Source: Rhizobium sp. 007
GTDB taxonomy: Bacteria; Pseudomonadota; Alphaproteobacteria; Rhizobiales; Rhizobiaceae
Direction: 5' to 3'
Assembly (NCBI RefSeq): GCF_015353075.1
Contig: NZ_CP064187.1
Span: 1,984,001-2,048,000 of the forward strand
Length of the DNA stretch: 64,000 nt
Below, piece after piece: positions 1 through 9,392 of the stretch (position 1 is the stretch's first letter; every line of letters begins with the position of its first letter). Both the position numbers and the translations under genes were made by a program. The notes under the pieces were generated by a model. The model was not told the origin of the DNA. It ran no database searches and saw nothing but the letters and a program-made list of their open reading frames with translations.

Positions 1-2
1 CG

Positions 3-80
3 CCCCAATCAGTGCATACCGGCGTCGACGCCACAACGGAAGCACTGGAACCGAAAAAAAAACGATTCAGGTTCGCGTGA
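3..80 (+). CDS. possible C-terminal tail of a gene cut by the left edge
   Basis: Frame 3 is open from the window edge to TGA at 78-80 and would end in a basic KKKRFRFA tail. It is too short to identify. Positions 81-408 hold no gene I can support; the open minus-strand frame there has no recognisable motif. Confidence 0.25.
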   Translation, partial: PQSVHTGVDATTEALEPKKKRFRFA

Positions 81-408
81 AAAGCTGGGAAGATGAATTA
101 GGAAAGCAGCGCAGGTCGAAAATGACGCGCGAATTTGGCGAAATGCTTCAATAATTTTTCTAAACTAGCAATAAGAAAAATGTCTTCATAACAATTGCTT
201 AGCGCAAATTCCCACCCGCGCAGTATCAATTTTTTCGGCAAAAAGATCATTTTGAATTGGTCCTGTAATATGCGGTTGCGGCGGCAAACGGGAACCGCCC
301 CGATAGGTTCAACAAATCTGATCGTATCCATAAAATCTATTCGTTTGTTTGATGGATGGCCAGGGAGCATATTAAGCATCAAGCGCAAACCTCGTGAGAA
401 AGGAAACG

Positions 409-609
409 ATGATGACTACGATCGGTTACCGGGATGGCAAGAGCTCATCCTCCGACGCGCACTTTGATGTAGCAAGCCTTGCCCGCAGGCTCGCACATTC
501 CTGGCACCAGTGGCAGAACGCGCGGGAAATCGAATCCATGCCTTTCGACATTCGCAAGGATATTGGTTGGCCGTCTGCGGAAGACGCGGATGAACGCAAG
601 GTTATGTAA
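409..609 (+). CDS. small DUF1127-like protein
   Basis: A 66-residue protein whose second half (HQWQNARE, then DIRKDIGW) has the Arg/Trp-rich helix and terminal 'D-IG' pattern of the rhizobial DUF1127/YjiS-like family. Members of that family are tiny, and some have been linked to phosphate, carbon or RNA metabolism; no function can be read here. The AAGGA just upstream favours the adjacent ATG codons at 409/412 over an in-frame GTG at 394. It appears monocistronic and is followed by a strong hairpin. The family call rests on a short pattern only. Confidence 0.6.
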   Translation: MMTTIGYRDGKSSSSDAHFDVASLARRLAHSWHQWQNAREIESMPFDIRKDIGWPSAEDADERKVM

Positions 610-633
610 TGAATGCGACATACCTCCCCGCTT

Positions 634-668
634 GAAGGCGGCGCCAGCCCACCGGCAGCGCCGCCTTC
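634..668 (+). terminator. GC-rich hairpin after the DUF1127-like gene
   Basis: An 11-bp perfect inverted repeat (GAAGGCGGCGC / GCGCCGCCTTC) with a 13-nt loop lies 25 bp after the stop codon. The T-run is weak, so it could be a terminator or an mRNA-stabilising stem. Confidence 0.6.
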
Positions 669-904
669 ATCGTCTCAGCGCCCCGCAGATTTAATCTTGA
701 ATTCTAGAGGCATATATCTTCAAACAAGCCGATGCCGCAACTTTTGCCGACTGTTTTCGTCATTTGACGACGATCAAATTCGCCAATGTCGCAAAATAGC
801 TCTTCACGGCCGCATTTTTCCATGCGAATGTCGCTTTCGAGACATCGGAACGACGCATTCCACGCAACGAATAGGCAATCGCCCCTCGAGCATGGATTTT
901 TCTC

Positions 905-1924
905 ATGAACAAGATGCTGACCAAGAAGCGTTCTCTCGTCTTCTTTATGGTTCCCCAGTTCACCATGCTGCCCTTTTCGGCGGCGATCGACACGCTGCGC
1001 ATCGCCAACCGCATGCTCGGCTATCAGGCTTATACCTGGCGGCTGACCTCGGTCGACGGCAACAAGGTCTATTCCTCCTGCGGCATCGGCGTCGAGGCAA
1101 ATTCGTCGCTTGCCGAAGAGCGCCGACACCTCGGCGGTGAAAACCGCCCGAACATGGTGCTCGTCTGTTCGGGCATCGATGTCGAGGATTTCAACAACAA
1201 GTCCGTCAATGCCTGGCTTCGCGAATCCTACAATCGCGGCGTGGCCGTCGGCAGTCTCTGTACGGGCGCGCATGTGCTTGCTCAGGCCGGGCTCTTGAAC
1301 GGCAAGCGCTGCGCGATCCACTGGGAAAACCTGCCGGGTTTCTCCGAAGCCTTTCCGCAGGCGGAGGTCTATGCCGACCTCTACGAAGTGGACAGCAATC
1401 TCTACACCTGCGCCGGCGGCACCGCGTCGCTCGACATGATGCTGAACCTCATCGGCCAGGATTTTGGCGAAGCGCTCGTCAACCGTGTCTGCGAGCAGCA
1501 TCTGACCGATCGTGTCCGCAGTCCGCACGACCGCCAGCGCCTGCCGCTGCGCGCCCGCCTCGGCGTCCAGAATTCCAAGGTTCTGTCGATCATCGAACTG
1601 ATGGAAGGCAATCTCGCCGAACCTCTGTCGCTGCTTGAGATCGCTGATGGCGCCGGCCTGTCCCGCCGCCAGATCGAACGGCTTTTCCGGCAGGAAATGG
1701 GCCGGTCTCCCGCCCGCTACTATCTGGAGATCCGGCTCGATCGCGCCCGCCACCTGCTGGTGCAGTCTTCAATGCCGGTCGTCGAGGTCGCAGTCGCTTG
1801 CGGCTTCGTTTCCGCATCGCATTTCTCGAAGTGTTATCGCGAACTTTACAACCGTTCACCGCAGCAGGAGCGCGCCGAGCGCAAGCTGACGATGGCAACG
1901 GCTCGCCAAGCGATCGCAGCATAA
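905..1924 (+). CDS. GlxA-type AraC-family transcriptional regulator
   Basis: A 339-residue regulator with two domains. Residues about 10-190 form a DJ-1/PfpI (class-I glutamine amidotransferase-like) sensor domain with the elbow motif GSLCTGAHVLAQ. Residues about 225-325 form an AraC/XylS double-HTH (LLEIADGAGLSRRQIERLF, then VVEVAVACGFVSASHFSKCYR). This architecture is that of GlxA/CdhR/GbdR/ArgR-type activators, which often sense quaternary amines or amino acids and activate catabolic genes. No such target lies next to it, so the ligand is unknown. The ATG follows a clear open frame. The gene converges on the diguanylate cyclase downstream with only 16 bp between the stops. Confidence 0.9.
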   Translation: MNKMLTKKRSLVFFMVPQFTMLPFSAAIDTLRIANRMLGYQAYTWRLTSVDGNKVYSSCGIGVEANSSLAEERRHLGGENRPNMVLVCSGIDVEDFNNKSVNAWLRESYNRGVAVGSLCTGAHVLAQAGLLNGKRCAIHWENLPGFSEAFPQAEVYADLYEVDSNLYTCAGGTASLDMMLNLIGQDFGEALVNRVCEQHLTDRVRSPHDRQRLPLRARLGVQNSKVLSIIELMEGNLAEPLSLLEIADGAGLSRRQIERLFRQEMGRSPARYYLEIRLDRARHLLVQSSMPVVEVAVACGFVSASHFSKCYRELYNRSPQQERAERKLTMATARQAIAA

Positions 1925-1940
1925 CAAAGATGGCGGCGCA

Positions 1941-3272
1941 CTACTGCGCCGCTTCCTCCGTCATCCTGGCGTCGGAATAGACCTGGTTACGGCCCTTGTG
2001 TTTGGCCATGTAGAGAAACTGGTCGGCGGCGTTGAGGTAATTCTCGAAGGTTTCGTAGCCCGAGATTTCCGCAACGCCGATCGAGATCGTGACCGACAGT
2101 TCCTCGTCGTCGGCAGCCACCTTCAGCCGTGAGATATCCGAGCGGATTTCGTCGCAGAGCTTCGTTGCCGCAGCCGAATCCACCATCGGGAAAAGGATCG
2201 CAAACTCCTCGCCGCCGAGGCGCGAGAGAAGATTGTCGCTGCCTTCGAAGATTGCAGCAAGCCGGCTTGCAACCGCCTTCAGCACCTCGTCGCCGATCTC
2301 GTGGCCATAGGTGTCGTTCAGCCGTTTGAAATGATCGATGTCGAGGATAGCGACTGAACTCGGCGATTTCTGCCTCAGGCACTCGTTCACGACCTTCGGC
2401 CCGTAATCGTAGAAATAGCGGCGGTTATAGAGGCCGGTCAGATAATCGCATGCGGCGGCGGATCGCAGTTGCTTCATCTGCGTCAGCGTTTCGACATTGT
2501 TGGCAATGCGGCACTGAAGCTCCTCGGCCACGAACGGCCTGTAAACGAAGTCGCTGGCGCCGGCCTTCAGGAAGCTTGCCGACAGCATCCGGTCGTTGGA
2601 CGAGGAGATGCCGATGACCCGCATCCTGTCGGAACCGAAGCGATGACGGATTCGCCGTGTCAGCTGATAGCCCGTCATGTCCGGCATGTGATGGTCGGTC
2701 ACTACGAGTTCAATGTCGCTATAGGCCTCAAGCGCAGCCAGAGCTTCGAGCCCCGAGGTTGCCTCGACGACCATGTACTGCTGCGCCTTCAAGAGGTCGA
2801 CGAGCACCTGGCGCGCAGACGGAACGTCATCGACAACGAGGACGCGCGTCTTGCGGTTCAGCATCGCGCGGCGCACGGTCGCGACCAGATTGTCGAGCGC
2901 GAATTCATTGTCCTTGAGGACGTAATCGATGACATTGCGTTCCAGTATCCGGTTGCGGGTCGCGGTATCGAAGGTCGCGGTAAAAACGATCGTGGGAACA
3001 TTGTGCTCGATCGTGCAATCAAGCGCCTCGCCATAGGGCGAATCCGGCAGGTTCAGATCGACGACGGCCATCGTGAAGCCCTGACCGTCCTGCGCCAGAG
3101 CCTCCTGCAGCGCCTTCAGCGAAGAACAGGGTTTGACGTTGAGGCCGAGTTCGGCCTGAAACCGATGGCAGAGCACGGCGGAAAACATCCGGGAATCTTC
3201 AACCAGAAGTAACTTCTGGGTTCCGAAGCGTGGGCCTGAGCCGTCCCGACTGAAATCCGCCTGAAATGCCAT
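1941..3272 (-). CDS. diguanylate cyclase with two receiver domains (PleD-like layout)
   Basis: 443 residues predicted to make cyclic di-GMP. Receiver 1 spans about 20-138 (phosphoacceptor D72 in VVDLNLPD), receiver 2 about 143-262 (VLVVDDV, D193 in VTDHHMPD), and a GGDEF domain about 275-435 with the active-site GGEEF at 353-357 and the preceding DIDHFKRLND metal/substrate motif. The usual RxxD inhibitory site before GGEEF is not seen, suggesting weak product inhibition. The domain order matches PleD, a polarity and cell-cycle regulator in Caulobacter, but orthology is not claimed. The next gene upstream on the same strand is a GGDEF-less paralogue, so the two may share a phosphorelay. The pair's 203-bp spacer suggests separate promoters. 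Confidence 0.93.
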   Translation of the reverse strand: MAFQADFSRDGSGPRFGTQKLLLVEDSRMFSAVLCHRFQAELGLNVKPCSSLKALQEALAQDGQGFTMAVVDLNLPDSPYGEALDCTIEHNVPTIVFTATFDTATRNRILERNVIDYVLKDNEFALDNLVATVRRAMLNRKTRVLVVDDVPSARQVLVDLLKAQQYMVVEATSGLEALAALEAYSDIELVVTDHHMPDMTGYQLTRRIRHRFGSDRMRVIGISSSNDRMLSASFLKAGASDFVYRPFVAEELQCRIANNVETLTQMKQLRSAAACDYLTGLYNRRYFYDYGPKVVNECLRQKSPSSVAILDIDHFKRLNDTYGHEIGDEVLKAVASRLAAIFEGSDNLLSRLGGEEFAILFPMVDSAAATKLCDEIRSDISRLKVAADDEELSVTISIGVAEISGYETFENYLNAADQFLYMAKHKGRNQVYSDARMTEEAAQ

Positions 3273-3475
3273 GCCCCCTACTCTCCCAAGTGCAATGAAA
3301 ACCCGAATCGGCCTTCATTGCGGCGGCAGGGACGATAGCCGAGAGGCCGCAAGGGTTGAAGGGGCAGAACGGCTATAAAGTAACCTCTAATTGCAACAAT
3401 TCGAGATATCTTAACAGCGGCAGGGGGCTCCTCATTCATCCGGGCGGCCTCCTGATACCGGGTTCGATCCTCGAA

Positions 3476-4306
3476 TCAGGCAACGGCCCTCTCCTTCTTC
3501 ATCGTCTGGATCTGCAGCAGCGTGTCGAGGTTTTGGTTGACGCGGCAATAGAACTCCTCGTCGATGAACGGGCGCAGCATGAAATCGTTGCCGCCCGCCT
3601 TGAGAAAGCGCGCCGAAAGCAGCCGGTTAGATGAGGACGAGACGCCGATGATGCGCAGCTGATGCGAGCCGATATTGGCGCGGATGCGCCGCGTAAGCTC
3701 GAAGCCGTCGATATCGGGCATGTTGTAGTCGGTGACCATGAGGCCAATGTCGCGATTGGCCTTCAGGATCTCGAGCGCCTTGGCGCCGCTCTCGGCAACG
3801 CTGACGCGGAAGTTATAGCGCCTCAGGCGGCTGGAGAGCAGCGCGCGCGCCGTGGCGCTGTCGTCCACGATCAGCACGTGATGGCGCTTGTTGGTCAGGA
3901 AACGGCAGATCGCTTCGGCGAGCAGATCGACTGCGAAGATGTTGTCCTTGAGGATGTAGTCGACGATATCCTTCGCCATCAGTTCGTCGCGCAGGCCCTC
4001 GTTGAAGGTGCCGGTAAAGACGATGGTCGGAATGCTGAGATCGACCAGATATTCCAGCGCCTCGCCCTTCTCAGCACCGGGGAGGTTGATGTTGGAGATC
4101 GCGAGCATGATCGGCTCGGAAGACTTGTCGTAAGCAAGCTGCAATTCCTCGAAATTGCGGCAGATCTCGACGTCGATATCGAAAAGCTCTTTCAGCCGTT
4201 TGCTGATCATCGACGTAAAGACATTTGAATCTTCAGCGAGAATAATACGCGCACCAGCAAACATCTCTCCGGAATACTGCATTCCCGAAATGCCTAAAAA
4301 TGACAT
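3476..4306 (-). CDS. dual-receiver response regulator without output domain
   Basis: 276 residues built as two receiver domains and nothing else, co-linear with the first 265 residues of the neighbouring diguanylate cyclase. Receiver 2 is canonical (VLIVDDS, acceptor in VTDYNMPD). Receiver 1 keeps the acidic pair (AEDSN, D26) but has Asn72 where the paralogue has the phosphoacceptor Asp (AISNINLPG versus VVDLNLPD), so it probably cannot be phosphorylated. It may act as a phosphate sink, an adaptor or a dimerisation partner for the cyclase. The gene arose by duplication with loss, or the cyclase by gain, of GGDEF. Identification of the domains is firm; the role is inferred. Confidence 0.88.
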   Translation of the reverse strand: MSFLGISGMQYSGEMFAGARIILAEDSNVFTSMISKRLKELFDIDVEICRNFEELQLAYDKSSEPIMLAISNINLPGAEKGEALEYLVDLSIPTIVFTGTFNEGLRDELMAKDIVDYILKDNIFAVDLLAEAICRFLTNKRHHVLIVDDSATARALLSSRLRRYNFRVSVAESGAKALEILKANRDIGLMVTDYNMPDIDGFELTRRIRANIGSHQLRIIGVSSSSNRLLSARFLKAGGNDFMLRPFIDEEFYCRVNQNLDTLLQIQTMKKERAVA

Positions 4307-4477
4307 AGCAAACCTTTTGATGGAAATTCTGTCCCCGGCCGAACCGATACATCAATTCGTTTGAGTATTTGTTAATCGACGTAGCGCGATGCCATAAGAA
4401 GAAGGCAGTCCGTAAGACCGGCTGCTATTTCTCGACTTATGCTTAAGAGACTATGCGCGAAGGGCTGTGCCGAACGT

Positions 4478-4741
4478 CTACTTGATGATCGCCGAGCCTT
4501 TGACGATCTCGATAGTCTCGCCGCCGCCGAGGCCGATGCGGTCGCCATCCGGCGTCGTCATGAAGCAGCCTGTGGCGCAGAGCGTCTCCGATGCGCCGGC
4601 ATCGACGAAGACCTCGACGCGGTTTCCGCCTTCGGTGACGATAACGACGACCGGTGCCGGATCAGTGTTGGTGATTGTCGCCGCTTCAGCGCCCGCGGCG
4701 ATGAGAAGCGAAAGAAGCATGACCGTGGCAAACCTTGCCAT
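4478..4741 (-). CDS. small secreted hypothetical protein
   Basis: 87 residues with a clear signal peptide (MARFATVMLLSLLIAAGAEA, cleavage likely after AEA). The mature part has two cysteines about four residues apart (ETLCATGCFM) and a Gly-rich C-terminal strand pattern. I do not recognise a family. It probably acts in the periplasm. It stands alone between the response regulator and the mechanosensitive channel gene, both on the same strand. Confidence 0.6.
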   Translation of the reverse strand: MARFATVMLLSLLIAAGAEAATITNTDPAPVVVIVTEGGNRVEVFVDAGASETLCATGCFMTTPDGDRIGLGGGETIEIVKGSAIIK

Positions 4742-4862
4742 TCAGCGCGGCGCAGCGATGCGCCCTCCCCTGGAGCGTCTCGGCGCTGCTGCCCCAGCAG
4801 CGAAATCCCGATTGCCCAGGCTTTATAAGCGAGAGCCTCTGAACGATCCCTGAATAAAATCC

Positions 4863-7403
4863 TTAGCCTTTGCGATTGCCATCGGCCGCTTTGCTGCGCA
4901 GCTGTCGCACCGCTCCGCTGTCCGTCACGCCGGTATCGCCGACAGGCTGTTCGTCTGCTCTTGTCGAGGAAGGTTCCAGCGCCGGAGCAGGCACGTGGTC
5001 GCGGTGAAAAATGACATCGCTCTGCGGCAGCGGGATTTCGATCCCTTCTTCCTTGAAGCGTTTGAGGATGGCGATACGCAGGTTGTTCCTGACGTTCATG
5101 CCCTCGCCCATGTCGGCCAGCATGAAGCGCAGCTCGAAGTCCAGCGAATAGGCGCCGAAACGCAGGAACTCGACATGCGGCTCTGGATTGCGCAGCACGA
5201 ATGGCGCCTCGTTGACCAGCTCCAGGAGGATATCCATGACCTTCTGCGGATCGGCGTCGTAGCTGACGGAAATGGGAATTTCCGAACGGCCGACCTTGTT
5301 GCGGTGTGTCCAGTTGCCGACCGCAGCATTGATGAGTTCGGAGTTCGGCACGATGATCGACTGCTTGCGGAAAGTCTCGATCTCCGTCGCACGCACGGAA
5401 ATGCGCGTCACGATGCCTTCTGCCGTGCCCGAGACGACATGGTCACCGACCTTGAATGGCCGTTCCACAAGCAGGATCAGGCCCGAAACGAAATTCGAAA
5501 CAATGTTCTGCAGGCCGAAACCGATACCGACCGAAAGAGCCGAAGCAACAAGTGCCAGGTTCGAAAGGTCGATACCTGCCGCCGAAACGCCGATGATCGC
5601 TGCAACGGCGACGCCGAGATAACCGATGCCGGTCTTGACGGAATTGCGCACGCCGAGATCGACATGGCTTCGCGCCATGACGTTGCTGTCGAGCCATCGC
5701 TGAACCCAGCGGGTCAAGAAATAACCGCCGGCGAAAAGCAGAATACCGGTAAAGATGCCGAGCAGCGAAATGCTGATCCCGCCGAGGCGGACCTCCGTGA
5801 AAAGACGGTAGGCGATCAGCTGAAGATCCTGGATATGGAAGCCCCAGAGCAACAGGATCAGGGGAATGCCGGTCATGAGCGCAACGGCATAGATCGCAAG
5901 TCCCACGCCAAGGCCGACCTGATCGATCGCCACCGGCCCCATATTGAAGCGGCTCTTCAGGAAACGGCCGATGAAGGTTTCGCCGAAGCTCTCCTGCTTG
6001 GAAATCGCCTTGCCCGAGAGCAGGCCGATATAGGTGGTCACGATGATCGCGCCGGTGATGATGAACTGCGTGGCGACAAAGCGGGCAAGGCCGACATAGC
6101 CGGTCAGCGCGGTCACGATGAGACCTAGGCCGAGCAGGCGAAGGATGATCGCCATGCCGCGCGGCCAGTGGCGCCCTGGCGCATCGGGATCTCCGTCGTG
6201 CGCCAGCATCGGACGCCCGAAGGAGGCCGCGATCAGGATGAGACCGATAATCAGCGCCGCAATCAGGCTTCTGACGACGGTCAAAACCAGCGGTGAGCCC
6301 ATCGCTTCGCTGACGCTGCCGAACAGGTAGTCGAGCGCATTGACAATCGCCATCGCCAGCAGGCAGGCGCCGATCGATTGCGCGCCGCGATTGGAAAGGC
6401 GCACGAGGCGCCACTGCGGCTCCCGGGGAGCGAAGACGGCATTGCTGAAGCGGCCGACGAAATAGATCAGCCCGATCGCTCCGAAAAGAGCGGCGACAAC
6501 AGGCGCAATATCCGGCCTCAACACGTTGAAACCATTGAGGAAGATATATGAGGTCACCAGCACTGCGGCAAGCGCGAAGGTGCGGATCAGCGTCGACCAG
6601 AAGGCAATCGAGAGCCGGCTGATATAGGAAGGATTCTCGACGCCGTCGTCCCGCGTCAGGTAGCGGCCGAACATCCGGTAGCCGCCTGAAAGCATGACCA
6701 GGCCTGTCGCGAGCGACATGAAGATCGCGGCGAACATCGCGAATCGCTTGAACTTCCACACGAAACTCAGCCAGCTCGAAAGTGCCTGCCGGAACTCGCC
6801 AACCTCCTCGACAAAGGCCTTGGCCGCATCGTCGAGCACCGACACCGAAACCTCGGTGCGCCTCAGCAAAGTAGCAGCAAAAAGCCGCCGGCGGGTTTCA
6901 ACCACTTCGTTCATCAGCTGGTTGATGGCAAGCGAGAGGTTTTCGGCATCGCCGGTCACGGCATTGATCTGCGCGCGCTCTGCCGTCAGCGCATTTCGCT
7001 CCTCGGTAACGATCTGCGCTTCCGGCGGCTGTCCCTCCTTCGGCGGATCGCCGAGCTCGGTGAGACGGCTCTTGATCTGATCGAAACGCGGGCGGAGATT
7101 GACGGAGGTCGTGAGAATGTGGCGTCCCAGTTCATCCACCTGCGCGGACAGGCTGACGAGAGCGTCGTCATTGTCGGCGTTCTGCTTCACGCCGTCCTGC
7201 AAGGACGCGAGCTTTGCCTTGGCCTTTTCGATCTCCTTGACTGCTTGGTCGAGCCCCGTATCCGCAAGGGGAGCCGGCGCCTCCGTCTGCGCCTGCGGTT
7301 GCGGCGGCTCCTGCGCAGCCGCAAAGCTGCCAGGCAGACCGGCAGCCGATACTGCAAGCATCAAGCAAAGAAGCGTCCGGAGCAGAATGATTGTCAGCCG
7401 CAA
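4863..7403 (-). CDS. large MscS-family mechanosensitive channel (DUF3772 type)
   Basis: 846 residues. An N-terminal signal peptide precedes a periplasmic coiled-coil region (about 45-200, DUF3772-like). Roughly ten hydrophobic segments follow, then the conserved MscS pore helix and beta domain near 590-700 (SALSVGIGFGLQNIVSNFVSG, then ERPFKVGDHVV) and the cytoplasmic alpha/beta domain (EIPISVSYDADPQ). Such large MscS relatives (like MscK or the DUF3772 proteins) open under hypo-osmotic tension to release solutes. The C-terminal 45 residues are charged and probably disordered. No partner gene is visible; it stands as a single-gene unit. Confidence 0.9.
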   Translation of the reverse strand: MRLTIILLRTLLCLMLAVSAAGLPGSFAAAQEPPQPQAQTEAPAPLADTGLDQAVKEIEKAKAKLASLQDGVKQNADNDDALVSLSAQVDELGRHILTTSVNLRPRFDQIKSRLTELGDPPKEGQPPEAQIVTEERNALTAERAQINAVTGDAENLSLAINQLMNEVVETRRRLFAATLLRRTEVSVSVLDDAAKAFVEEVGEFRQALSSWLSFVWKFKRFAMFAAIFMSLATGLVMLSGGYRMFGRYLTRDDGVENPSYISRLSIAFWSTLIRTFALAAVLVTSYIFLNGFNVLRPDIAPVVAALFGAIGLIYFVGRFSNAVFAPREPQWRLVRLSNRGAQSIGACLLAMAIVNALDYLFGSVSEAMGSPLVLTVVRSLIAALIIGLILIAASFGRPMLAHDGDPDAPGRHWPRGMAIILRLLGLGLIVTALTGYVGLARFVATQFIITGAIIVTTYIGLLSGKAISKQESFGETFIGRFLKSRFNMGPVAIDQVGLGVGLAIYAVALMTGIPLILLLWGFHIQDLQLIAYRLFTEVRLGGISISLLGIFTGILLFAGGYFLTRWVQRWLDSNVMARSHVDLGVRNSVKTGIGYLGVAVAAIIGVSAAGIDLSNLALVASALSVGIGFGLQNIVSNFVSGLILLVERPFKVGDHVVSGTAEGIVTRISVRATEIETFRKQSIIVPNSELINAAVGNWTHRNKVGRSEIPISVSYDADPQKVMDILLELVNEAPFVLRNPEPHVEFLRFGAYSLDFELRFMLADMGEGMNVRNNLRIAILKRFKEEGIEIPLPQSDVIFHRDHVPAPALEPSSTRADEQPVGDTGVTDSGAVRQLRSKAADGNRKG

Positions 7404-7491
7404 AATGTCCCCGCAAGGATTCTGTTCATCAGTGAGGCCTGCTTCTTATAGCAAAGAAAGGCGACAGAAAGGCGGAAGTTGTTTTCGCCGC

Positions 7492-8067
7492 TCAGAAACC
7501 GGCGCCGGGCCTGGCAAGATAATCCAGTTCGGCCGTCGTCGAAACTCTTCCGCTGATGGCGTTGCGGTGCGGAAACCGGCCGTAGGCAGCGATCACGTCG
7601 CGATGGCGAATGGCATAATCGAGATATTCCGCATCGCCAAGCGCCTGAAACAGCATCACCGACCGCTCCTGCTCCGCCATGTCCTCGGCATGCTCGAAAG
7701 GCAGGTAGAAGAATGTCCTGCATTCTTTCTCGACGATCTGATCGGCACCGGCATCGAGCGCCAGTTTCGCCTCGCGCAGCGCCAATCCGTCGGTCGCAAA
7801 CGCAAGCGGCGTGTTCCGATAGATATTCCGCGGAAACTGATCGAGCACGACGACCGCGGCGAGCCGGTTCTGCGGGCTCGCATGCCAGGCGCCGATCACG
7901 CCGCCCGCCAGTGCCAGGTGCGTATCCCGGAAACGGTGCCGAATTTCCTCATCGAGTGAGAGGGTCCTTTCGAACCACTGCTCGCGGCTGCATTCCTCGA
8001 ACCAGAAGGAATACACCTCCTCCGGCGTGCATATCTTGGCCACCGCTCCCCTCCCTGCGCCCGTCAA
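7492..8067 (-). CDS. DUF924 family protein
   Basis: 191 residues of the DUF924 (all-helical, TPR-like) family, recognised by EVYSFWFEE near the N-terminus, VVLDQFPRNIYR in the middle and the FFYLPFEHAED motif. The biochemical function of the family is unknown. The start ATG overlaps the stop of the upstream receiver-kinase gene by four bases (ATGA), so the two are translationally coupled, an arrangement that hints at a shared stimulus. Confidence 0.85.
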   Translation of the reverse strand: MTGAGRGAVAKICTPEEVYSFWFEECSREQWFERTLSLDEEIRHRFRDTHLALAGGVIGAWHASPQNRLAAVVVLDQFPRNIYRNTPLAFATDGLALREAKLALDAGADQIVEKECRTFFYLPFEHAEDMAEQERSVMLFQALGDAEYLDYAIRHRDVIAAYGRFPHRNAISGRVSTTAELDYLARPGAGF

Positions 8068-9119
8068 TCGATGGAAAAGACCAGTATGGCCCGGGTGCCG
8101 CGATGGGCCGGGTCATAGGTCAACTCCGATTTGAGGCTTGCTGCCATCGCGGTCAATATCTTCGTGCCGAGGCCGGTGCCCTTCGCGGGGCTGGAATGGT
8201 CGAAGCCGGCGCCATCGTCCTCCACGACGAGACGCAACTGCTCGCCCGCTTGCTCGACGATGACCCTGATCTCGCCTTCAACACCTTCGTTATAGGCATA
8301 TTTGAAAGCGTTGGTGACGAGTTCGCTGACGATGAGGCCAAGCGTGACGACCTTGTCGGTCGGCAGATCCATCGGCTGGGCGGTCAGAACGATTCGGTGC
8401 GGCCGCTTGTCGTCGCGAATGGAAGCCTCGAGTTCGCTCAAAAGGTTCTCGACATATTCGTCAAGCTGCACGGTGCCGATCTGGCGGCTGTTGTAGAGGC
8501 GCCGGTGGACGCTCGCGATGGCGTTGATGCGCATCTGCGTTTCGTGCAGCGCGTCGATCGCCACCTGGTCCGTCGTCATCGACGACTGCATGCGGATCAG
8601 CGCTCCGACAAGGCCGAGGCTGTTTGCGATACGATGATTGACTTCGGCAAGCAGCATTTCGGCGCGGTCCCTCTGCTGGCGGATCACTTCTTGCGCATCA
8701 GCCGTCTCGCGCCGGTAGCGCGCACGTTCCAGCCCTTGCTCCAGCGTCGCCGCAAGCAGATCGAAATAATCGGGGGAACTGCCCTTGAGGACATAATCGT
8801 CGGCGCCCGCCCTCAACGCCGCAACGGCAATGCCGGTGTCGTCGGAGGCAGTCGCATAGATCACCGGCGGATGATCCGGCAGCGCCATCAATTGCGGCAG
8901 GACATCGAGTCCGGTTTCCGTTTGCAGGAGATGGTCGATCACGACAGCATCGATGCCGCCTTCAGCAATCCGCTTCAATCCGGCCGCGCCGTCTCGCACC
9001 CATTCCACCGCGAAACCATGGCGAGCGAGGTTCTCCTTCAGCCGCAGCGCGAGCGTTTCGTCGTCATCGATGTAAAGGATGCGGATTTCGAGATTCGCAT
9101 CATCAGCCGAGTCACGCAT
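8064..9119 (-). CDS. response regulator-histidine kinase hybrid (HisKA_2/HWE type)
   Basis: About 351 residues. An N-terminal receiver (about 12-130: LYIDDDE, acceptor D62 in VVIDHLL) is followed by a dimerisation domain with the phospho-His motif EVNHRIANSLGLV and a C-terminal HATPase (ELVTNAFKYA N-box, VEDDGAGF, GTGLGTKI). This HisKA_2 form is common in alphaproteobacteria and often feeds the general stress response. The frame is open further upstream, but GGAGG lies five bases before the ATG at 9119, so that start is chosen. It lacks membrane segments and is probably cytoplasmic. Coupled to the DUF924 gene downstream. Confidence 0.9.
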   Translation of the reverse strand: MRDSADDANLEIRILYIDDDETLALRLKENLARHGFAVEWVRDGAAGLKRIAEGGIDAVVIDHLLQTETGLDVLPQLMALPDHPPVIYATASDDTGIAVAALRAGADDYVLKGSSPDYFDLLAATLEQGLERARYRRETADAQEVIRQQRDRAEMLLAEVNHRIANSLGLVGALIRMQSSMTTDQVAIDALHETQMRINAIASVHRRLYNSRQIGTVQLDEYVENLLSELEASIRDDKRPHRIVLTAQPMDLPTDKVVTLGLIVSELVTNAFKYAYNEGVEGEIRVIVEQAGEQLRLVVEDDGAGFDHSSPAKGTGLGTKILTAMAASLKSELTYDPAHRGTRAILVFSID

Positions 9120-9392
9120 TGGGCCTCCGGACTTTGCCAAGCAGCAACGCAACTGCCCGGCGGCCGGGTCGCCTGCATTCGAATGTCGTATTGTATCGGC
9201 CATTGCGCGTAAACAGCGGCAAAGCCTCTGTCCCCCTGCAGACCTTCAATCGAAGGAAGTTCGCATTTGAAATCATGCCGGCAATATGACCCCGCCCGCT
9301 GGAGACTCCGCGGGATAAAAAGATACTGCGAACGCAGAAAGATGCGCAAACCCGAAACTAAACGCGGCCGGACCGGAATGGTTCCATCGCCT

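Noticed and set aside
98..388. 96-residue open frame on the minus strand near the left edge
   Set aside because: No ribosome-binding site or motif; the composition differs from that of the neighbouring genes.
704..1753. 349-residue frame antisense to the AraC regulator
   Set aside because: High-GC shadow of a clear two-domain regulator on the other strand.
5443..6759. 438-residue frame within the MscS gene
   Set aside because: Arg/Pro-rich frame-shadow of the channel gene, with no domain of its own.
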